Source: Takakia lepidozioides
Taxonomy: Eukaryota > Streptophyta > Takakiopsida > Takakiales > Takakiaceae
Direction: 5' to 3'
Assembly: GCA_030704615.1 (NCBI GenBank)
Contig: CM060733.1
Coordinates: 1,116,001-1,180,000 of the forward strand
DNA length: 64,000 nucleotides
This document shows positions 58,981 to 64,000 of the stretch, one piece after another. Both the position numbers and the translations under genes were made by a program. Within the stretch, counting starts at the first letter, position 1, and each line of letters opens with the position of its first letter. The notes below the pieces were generated by a model. It had not been told where the DNA came from and did not search any database. It was given only the letters and a program-made list of their open reading frames with translations.

Positions 58981-60282
58981 ATGGGGTCGGGCAAGCCCAA
59001 GCGAAAGCAGAACGGCCCGAAAGATGATGATCATGGTGAGCCCGATGGGGGCGACGTATCACCGAAGTGGCAATTTGAGGAGACGATGCATGCTTTTGAG
59101 AACGAGGCCGCGCAAGAACGGGAGGAATCTGGGGAGTCGGAGCCCGAGGACTTTCTGAGGGCTCCGGCAGACCAACCGATGTCTCCCATGCCAGCAGCCT
59201 TTTGGGAAGGGTTGTTGGCGCAGTTTGGCGGGACGTTGAAAGACGTGATGATGGCGGCTAATGCCACTTCCACTAAGGCAAAGTTTAAGGTGAAGCCTAA
59301 GGAACCTGACACCTTCGAGGGCGTTCGAAATCGGAAGGCACTCAACACCTGGCTCTTGGAGCTAGAACAGTACTTCTGGGCGGCCAAGTTGAGTGACGAG
59401 GATCGGGTGGAAGTGGCTCCCACCTATTTGAGGGGCTATGCTCAACAATGGTGGCAGAAACGCCTTCACGACCGAGGTCCAAATCCGGAAACCTTGAGCT
59501 GGAGTGGGTTCAAGGAACTTATGAAGAGACAGTTTGTGCCCCTCAATGCGTCCTGGCTCGCCCGGGACAAGATGAGGAATTTGAAGCAAACGGATGACAT
59601 TCGGGGATATATTCAGGCTTTCAATGTGCTGTTGCTCGAAGTCGCAGACATGACAGAACCAGAAATGGTCTTCAACTTTGTGGCGGGACTGGCCCTATGG
59701 GCCAGACGGAAGTTGGAGGAGAAGCCACCTAAGACTTTGAACGAGGCAATTGAGAGGGCTGAATGTTTCTCGGATGTCCCTAGGGGTGAAATACAAGGCC
59801 GTACGGAGCTGAAACACAACAAGACCCGGCGGGAGGGTGACTCCGTCCGACCGGAAAAGAAGTGGGATAGGCCACGCGGCGACAATGGCACGTGGAAATC
59901 GAAGGGAGGGCCTTCACACGTCAAGGCGGCACCCGGTGCTCCGAAAGGAAAATCAGGTGCGGCGGCTTATGGCGGACAGAATGCGACCTTCGATGGAGTG
60001 TGCTTTAATTGCAGGGAGCCCGGGCACACGGCTAAAAAGTGCGCGAAGCCTCGTCAATTGAACATGACTCGGGTAACCACGGAGTTGTCCGAAGAGTCCA
60101 TCAGCCGCTTGGTGGAGGCGGTGGTCGCCAAGACTTGCAAGGTAGGCAACTACTCTTGTCAGTTGTATCAGAAAACTGGCGCCTTGCGTAAATGGAGTCA
60201 GTTATTGTTCGTGAGTGCACATCTCCCGCAACCGTCAGCGCAAAACCAAAACTTGTGGTTCTTTGCTTCTCCTTGGCCGTAA
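58981..60282 (+). CDS. Ty3/Gypsy Gag, cut off by a following insertion
   Basis: Starts at ATG 58981, 42 bp after the primer site. Residues 1-90 are charged; the Retrotrans_gag core runs from about PDTFEGVRNRKALNTWLLEL through YLRGYAQQWWQKRL, FVPLNASWLARDKM and VFNFVAGLALWARRKLEE. A basic, Gly/Pro-rich linker leads to one zinc knuckle CFNCREPGHTAKKC (CX2CX4HX4C) near 60000. Protease and RT do not follow; from about 60150 the sequence is MULE-related, so the last 40 or so codons are probably foreign. Intact in frame, hence rather young. Confidence 0.88.
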   Translation: MGSGKPKRKQNGPKDDDHGEPDGGDVSPKWQFEETMHAFENEAAQEREESGESEPEDFLRAPADQPMSPMPAAFWEGLLAQFGGTLKDVMMAANATSTKAKFKVKPKEPDTFEGVRNRKALNTWLLELEQYFWAAKLSDEDRVEVAPTYLRGYAQQWWQKRLHDRGPNPETLSWSGFKELMKRQFVPLNASWLARDKMRNLKQTDDIRGYIQAFNVLLLEVADMTEPEMVFNFVAGLALWARRKLEEKPPKTLNEAIERAECFSDVPRGEIQGRTELKHNKTRREGDSVRPEKKWDRPRGDNGTWKSKGGPSHVKAAPGAPKGKSGAAAYGGQNATFDGVCFNCREPGHTAKKCAKPRQLNMTRVTTELSEESISRLVEAVVAKTCKVGNYSCQLYQKTGALRKWSQLLFVSAHLPQPSAQNQNLWFFASPWP

Positions 60283-60829
60283 GGGATAAACAAACCAGTG
60301 AATGTAGTAGCTGCATTGCGTTCTTTCCCTTTGGATATTAATGATGTACATTTTTCATGATTGGTGGCCCTGATCGCCGCGCATTTCACACGTGATCCAG
60401 CACTTGTGCGTTCTATATGCCAAACCTCGTCCAAGCACATGGACTCTATTACATGTCGCACCACGTTCTGGTCTTCAACCATTGCAGTGACAGTGCTTGA
60501 TGCAGGGGTCCAGTCTGGGGCAGAATGGCCCTCACCTGTGGATGTTCCGCAATTCCATCTCTGATCCAAAGGAACACGTGGCGTCGAGAAGTTGACCCTG
60601 TCCGCCCTATGGGAGTCTGCATCCGATCCGGGAGGGGTATCCAGTTTCCGTTTGCAAGACCCGAATCTCTCTTCGCCTTCCAGATGGGGAACTCTTCCCA
60701 CGAGAGGGGTGCCTTCTACACATATGCTCACTGCCCGCGCTATTTTGTTGGGATCCCCCGATCTTCTGGCTGCCCGCAACATCAACTCGCTCCTGTCCGG
60801 GCCTTTGCCTCCAAGGCCGCAAAGCACGG
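60200..60829 (-). other. Possible C-terminal region of the MULE transposase
   Basis: Downstream of the minus-strand transposase. An alternative frame reads WHIERTSAGSRVKCAAI and similar Cys-containing stretches, but frame changes prevent a clear model. I cannot name a domain here. Confidence 0.35.
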
Positions 60830-61456
60830 ATAATGTCGTTGGCCGTAGCCGCATACAAATCTCTTCCCTTTTTGCCGGATTGCTGCAACCAGGCATTGTG
60901 CACTGTCTCCGCTAGATTGCAAGACAGCATGTCTACCATCTCCTCAATGGAAATATGCTGCAAGGCAAAAAAACACAAAGCCGATATTAGAATGGGATCC
61001 GAAGCACCCAAAGGAAGGTGAATGCAAACCGCTCACCGTTGTCATGGCCGCTCCCCACTGTCGGTAACGGAAGTGCCAAAATGCGAACCAGTCTTCCAAT
61101 GCCCTCATGATGTCCTCCGATGCCACTCCAGATGAGTACCACCAGACACGAATTGTCTGGAACAATGTATTCACTTCCCCCATAGTTTTGGCGTTTTTAT
61201 ACTGTTTGCACAGTTGACGATGCACACTCTGCATATCTGGCTTGATGTCTGCCTTTGTGTGTTTATCCAGGGATTGTGTCCAATGGAAAAGACACGTACG
61301 TTCTCTTCCAGGCATTGGCACTTTTGGATCTCCCGTCCCGAATACAATGCGGACAGCGTTGAAATTAGCTTGAGCACTGTCGGACATGAAACCAACAAAA
61401 TTGGGAGATGGGAGTCCATTGGAGGCCATAACAGGAATGAGAGCTTCCCACATCAG
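60830..61456 (-). pseudogene. MULE transposase core, two exons, 5' part missing
   Basis: Exon 61456-61037 reads NFVGFMSDSAQANFNAVRIV, ERTCLFHWTQSLDKHTK, IKPDMQ and WFAFWHFRYRQWGAA; the Asp in MSDSAQAN is the expected second catalytic residue of Mutator-like transposases. The intron 61036-60958 has a GTGAGC donor and a CTTGCAG acceptor. The next exon begins HISIEEMVDMLSCNLAETVH and NAWLQQSGKKGRDL, the usual block before the SWIM finger. The N-terminal part with the first catalytic Asp is absent. Confidence 0.75.
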
Positions 61457-61466
61457 CTACTGTGAA

Positions 61467-62083
61467 TCTGTGTCCTCTGACTATACAGTGAGGCCCTCCG
61501 TGGTGAGGAAGCCTACTCCACCAACCGTGTGGCCTGTGAAGATGGGCACAGGTCTCACTCACCAAGAGATCGCAATGCTGGAAGAGGCGGGTTTCTCCCT
61601 AGCCAGACATTCCATTACACGCGAAGGTGCTTCAAGTACAAGCGGTTCACGGGTACCTCCGCCTGACGCTCACTTGTGGCCAACCAGACGGAATGGGAAG
61701 TTGGTTCGACGATTCCCTCCAACCGCAGAACACTATGGCAAAATCGAGTCCGCGAGAATGCTTCACGCTCGTGTTTCGGGAACAATGGAAGTGCCTGATC
61801 CAGGGTATGGTCGGGTCTTCACCATGATCTCATCCGCATCTGCGCTGCAGGACAAGACGTACGACATCACTGTTTCCAATTTTCCTAATTGTACCTGTCC
61901 TGATTTTGTTGGTATGCTTTCAAGTAGTTTGGAAAGAGAGGGAAGTTCATACCGTGCAAACACCTTTACTTCGTCTTCTTGAGAAGGATGGTTTGTGATC
62001 CAAAGCAGGACTTCTTCATTCACCAAGCCACTATGAGTTTCAACGAAGTCAACACACTTCTACAACGGGATACAAGCCCATAG
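61467..62083 (+). pseudogene. MULE SWIM zinc-finger part, opposite strand, frameshifted
   Basis: VPDPGYGRVFTMISSASALQ leads to YDITVSNFPNCTCPDF, the first half of a SWIM finger (CxC). A one-base loss near 61930 shifts the frame; the second half continues FIPCKHLYFVFL (CxH) and ends at TAG 62081-62083. In an intact element this would follow the transposase core on the same strand. Confidence 0.72.
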
Positions 62084-62284
62084 AAAGCATTCACTTGACA
62101 CTCTGAAATCTGTGTTTTCCTTGACTACAACTTGTAATGGAATGACTGTTCAAGTCCAGTGTCTCTCAATGTATGTCGTCTAACATCTTTGCTATGCGTG
62201 GGTCAATGCATTTGTCGCATTGGTCTGTCATTCTGTTTTCATTAGCAAACACAAGAAACTACCTTCAGATAGACAAATGATCAA

Positions 62285-62530
62285 ATCAACCTCGTGTTAA
62301 CACGAGGTTTACTTGGAGTTTTCCAAATCCCCCTTGTGCCGACACAAGGTTGATTTTAGTTCTTCGAATCAACCTCGTGTTGACACGATGTTCATATGAA
62401 GTTCTCCGAATCAACCTCATGTTGACACGATGTTGATTTTAGTTCCAGGAAAACAACCTCGTGTTAACACAACGTTCATTTCAGTTTTAGGAAATGAAGC
62501 TCCTGTTAACAGAAGATTGAACTCCAGGAA
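62285..62530. repeat. Six tandem 41-bp units, each with an imperfect palindrome
   Basis: Units start ATCAAC or a close variant at about 41-bp spacing. Unit 1 contains CCTCGTGTTAACACGAGG, a perfect 18-bp palindrome; units 2-6 hold degenerate versions. The connecting halves (TTTTAGTTC, CAGGAA) also recur. Confidence 0.85.
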
Positions 62531-62636
62531 AACCCAAAACCCTTCATCCGTTTCACCTTCATGTGGTGATATCAACAGTTGGGGGCCCCACGGTTATAGG
62601 CCCACCTTCTTTGTGGTGACGTGGCATGACCTGGAC

Positions 62637-62735
62637 CAGGCTCACGCCACGTCAGCTGCGTGAGCGTAGGCTCACGCCACGTCATCGTTGTGTGAGCGTA
62701 CGCTCACACGCTCACGCGCCAGGCTCACGCGGTAG
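62637..62735. repeat. Clustered CTCACGC/GCGTGAG repeats
   Basis: Several copies of GGCTCACGCCACGTCA and its complement, including the perfect 18-bp palindrome TGTGAGCGTACGCTCACA (62691-62708). It overlaps the end of the Ty3 chromodomain reading frame. Confidence 0.75.
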
Positions 62736-64000
62736 CGTCATTGCCTCGGATACGTTTCCCATTTCTGAGGCACGCACCCAAGATGCCTCCACATGATGAT
62801 AGCCCTTCCATTTCACGAGATACTCCGTTTCTCGATTCTTGAACCTCCTCAATTTAAACACTGCCTCCACCTCGTACTCAGGTTCATTTTCATGATCCAA
62901 TAGCATAGGTAGCGGACGCAACACTTGATGTCGATTCGGACATGCTTCATCCTTGAAGTAAGGCTTCAAAAGGGAGACGTGGAATACCGGATGTACCTTG
63001 CTGTTTGCCGGCAGCTCCAATTCATACACAATCTCATTCATAACCTTCCGGATGCGAAAGGGTCCCTCATACGGAGGTACGAACTTCGGACTCACTTCCG
63101 GAGGTAGTCGGAAATTCTTGATGTTCAACCAGACCTTCGTGCCTGCCTCAAACTTAACTTCCCTCCGCTTCCGATTCGTCTACCATTCATACCGTTTCCT
63201 AGCTTTGGCAATGTTGTACTTTGCGAGCTTCAACAAACGCTCACGTTCTTCCAGCACCGCTGCTGCTGCCGGTTCCTCAACGTCTTGGGCGGCCCAACTT
63301 GTCGGCACCAGAGGTGCTTTTCCATAGACCAATACGAAAGGGGAAACTCCCGTTGCGGAGTGTTTTGTGTTATTATAACAGAACTCTGTTGCATCCAAGT
63401 GCTCCACCCAGTCCGATTGGTCTGCCGACACGTAATTCCGCAAGATCTGCTTTACCATGGAATTTACCCTTTCCGTTTGGCCGTCCGTCGTAGGTCGGAA
63501 GGCCGTGCTCATCTTGAGCCTCGTCCCCATGTTCTTCCAAAGTACCCTCCAAAACTTACTTGTAAACCGTGGATCGCGGTCCGAGACAATATCATTTCGG
63601 GAGTCCATGATGCTTGAAGACATGGGCGAAGTAAAGTCGCCCCGTCTCCTGTGCCGTTGTCGTCTCCTTGGTGGGGATGAAATGGCCCATTTTACTGAAC
63701 CTATCCACCACCACCATGATCGCATCGAATCATTTTGACAACGGCATAACAGTCATGAAATCCATCGAGACATTTTCCCAGGACCCTTATGGAATCAGCA
63801 AGGGTTGTAACAGTCCCGCTTGCTTTTTGTACTCGCTCCGATTTTGTTGGCATGTGGTGCATGTCTTGACATACTCCTCGGCCTCCTCCCTCAGTTTGGG
63901 CCAGAAATACTCTTTTTCCAAGAGTGCCGCGGTGTGCTTGGCTCCGCCGTGGCCCGCAAGCGGTCCATCATGGCATTCTCTCAGGAGACTATCTCTGATC
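62712..64000 (-). pseudogene. Ty3/Gypsy chromovirus integrase and chromodomain, decayed
   Basis: Read on minus from the right edge: HHCC finger (ECHDGPLAGHGG then CTTCQQN), then the DDE core with [55 protein letters not shown], and ATEFCYNNTKHSATGVSPF. After KVHPVFHVSLLKPYF a chromodomain follows (YLVKWKGYHHVEASW). TAA at 63789-63787, TGA at 63732-63730, a frame change near 63640 and TAG near 63181 inactivate it. RT and RNase H lie beyond the window. The orientation is opposite to the Gag at 58981, so the two are not one simple element. Confidence 0.85.

Noticed and set aside
58981-64000. One complete Ty3 element from Gag to chromodomain
   Set aside because: Gag is on plus and integrase-chromodomain on minus, with MULE sequence between; they cannot be a single intact element.

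Overview
This is nuclear DNA from a land plant. The main evidence is a very large, intron-rich gene for an axonemal inner-arm dynein heavy chain on the minus strand. Flowering plants lack such genes; bryophytes, lycophytes, ferns, cycads and Ginkgo keep them because their sperm swim. Next to it lies a plastid-type Nudix hydrolase of the Arabidopsis NUDX23 kind. Retroelements are dense, with young LINEs, tRNA-derived SINEs, a miniature LTR element, Ty3/Gypsy and MULE fragments. A fern or lycophyte fits best, but the species cannot be fixed from the sequence.

Layout. 3210-44668 (minus): dynein heavy chain. I could place 41 exons whose splice sites and phases agree throughout, giving about 3,807 codons from a candidate start ATG to the middle of AAA6. 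The last few hundred codons lie beyond the left edge. Its introns hold most of the transposons: a decayed LINE (family A) at 1-2785, a foldback element at 4045-4320, Ty3/Gypsy remnants at 11.9-12.8 kb, LINE family B copies at 13.2, 14.9, 16.7-17.7, 18.1-18.6, 20.2-23.6 and 30.6-31.0 kb, LINE-A 3' ends at many places, SINEs near 17.9, 27.5 and 42.3 kb, and a complete 354-bp TRIM at 34525-34878. 47025-50144 (minus): NUDX23-type Nudix hydrolase, six exons. 51988-52294 (minus): a short plant-like ORF interrupted by a TAG. 54629-57346 (minus): zinc-free medium-chain enoyl/quinone reductase, six exons. 57.4-64 kb: a transposon block with a Ty3 leader and gag on plus, MULE pieces in both orientations, two unusual tandem/palindromic repeat arrays, and a decayed Ty3 integrase-chromodomain region on minus.

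The four cellular reading frames all lie on the minus strand but are unrelated in function: sperm motility, nucleotide-cofactor hydrolysis in the plastid, an unknown, and NADPH-dependent reduction. There is no operon logic here.

The most interesting items are mobile. The TRIM carries in each LTR a tRNA cloverleaf of canonical arm lengths with matching A and B boxes, which recalls the 5S-bearing Cassandra TRIMs. A LINE family has no poly(A) tail, ends at ATGAGTACA(A/T), and makes target duplications that nearly always begin TCT. Three introns in two genes use GC donors.
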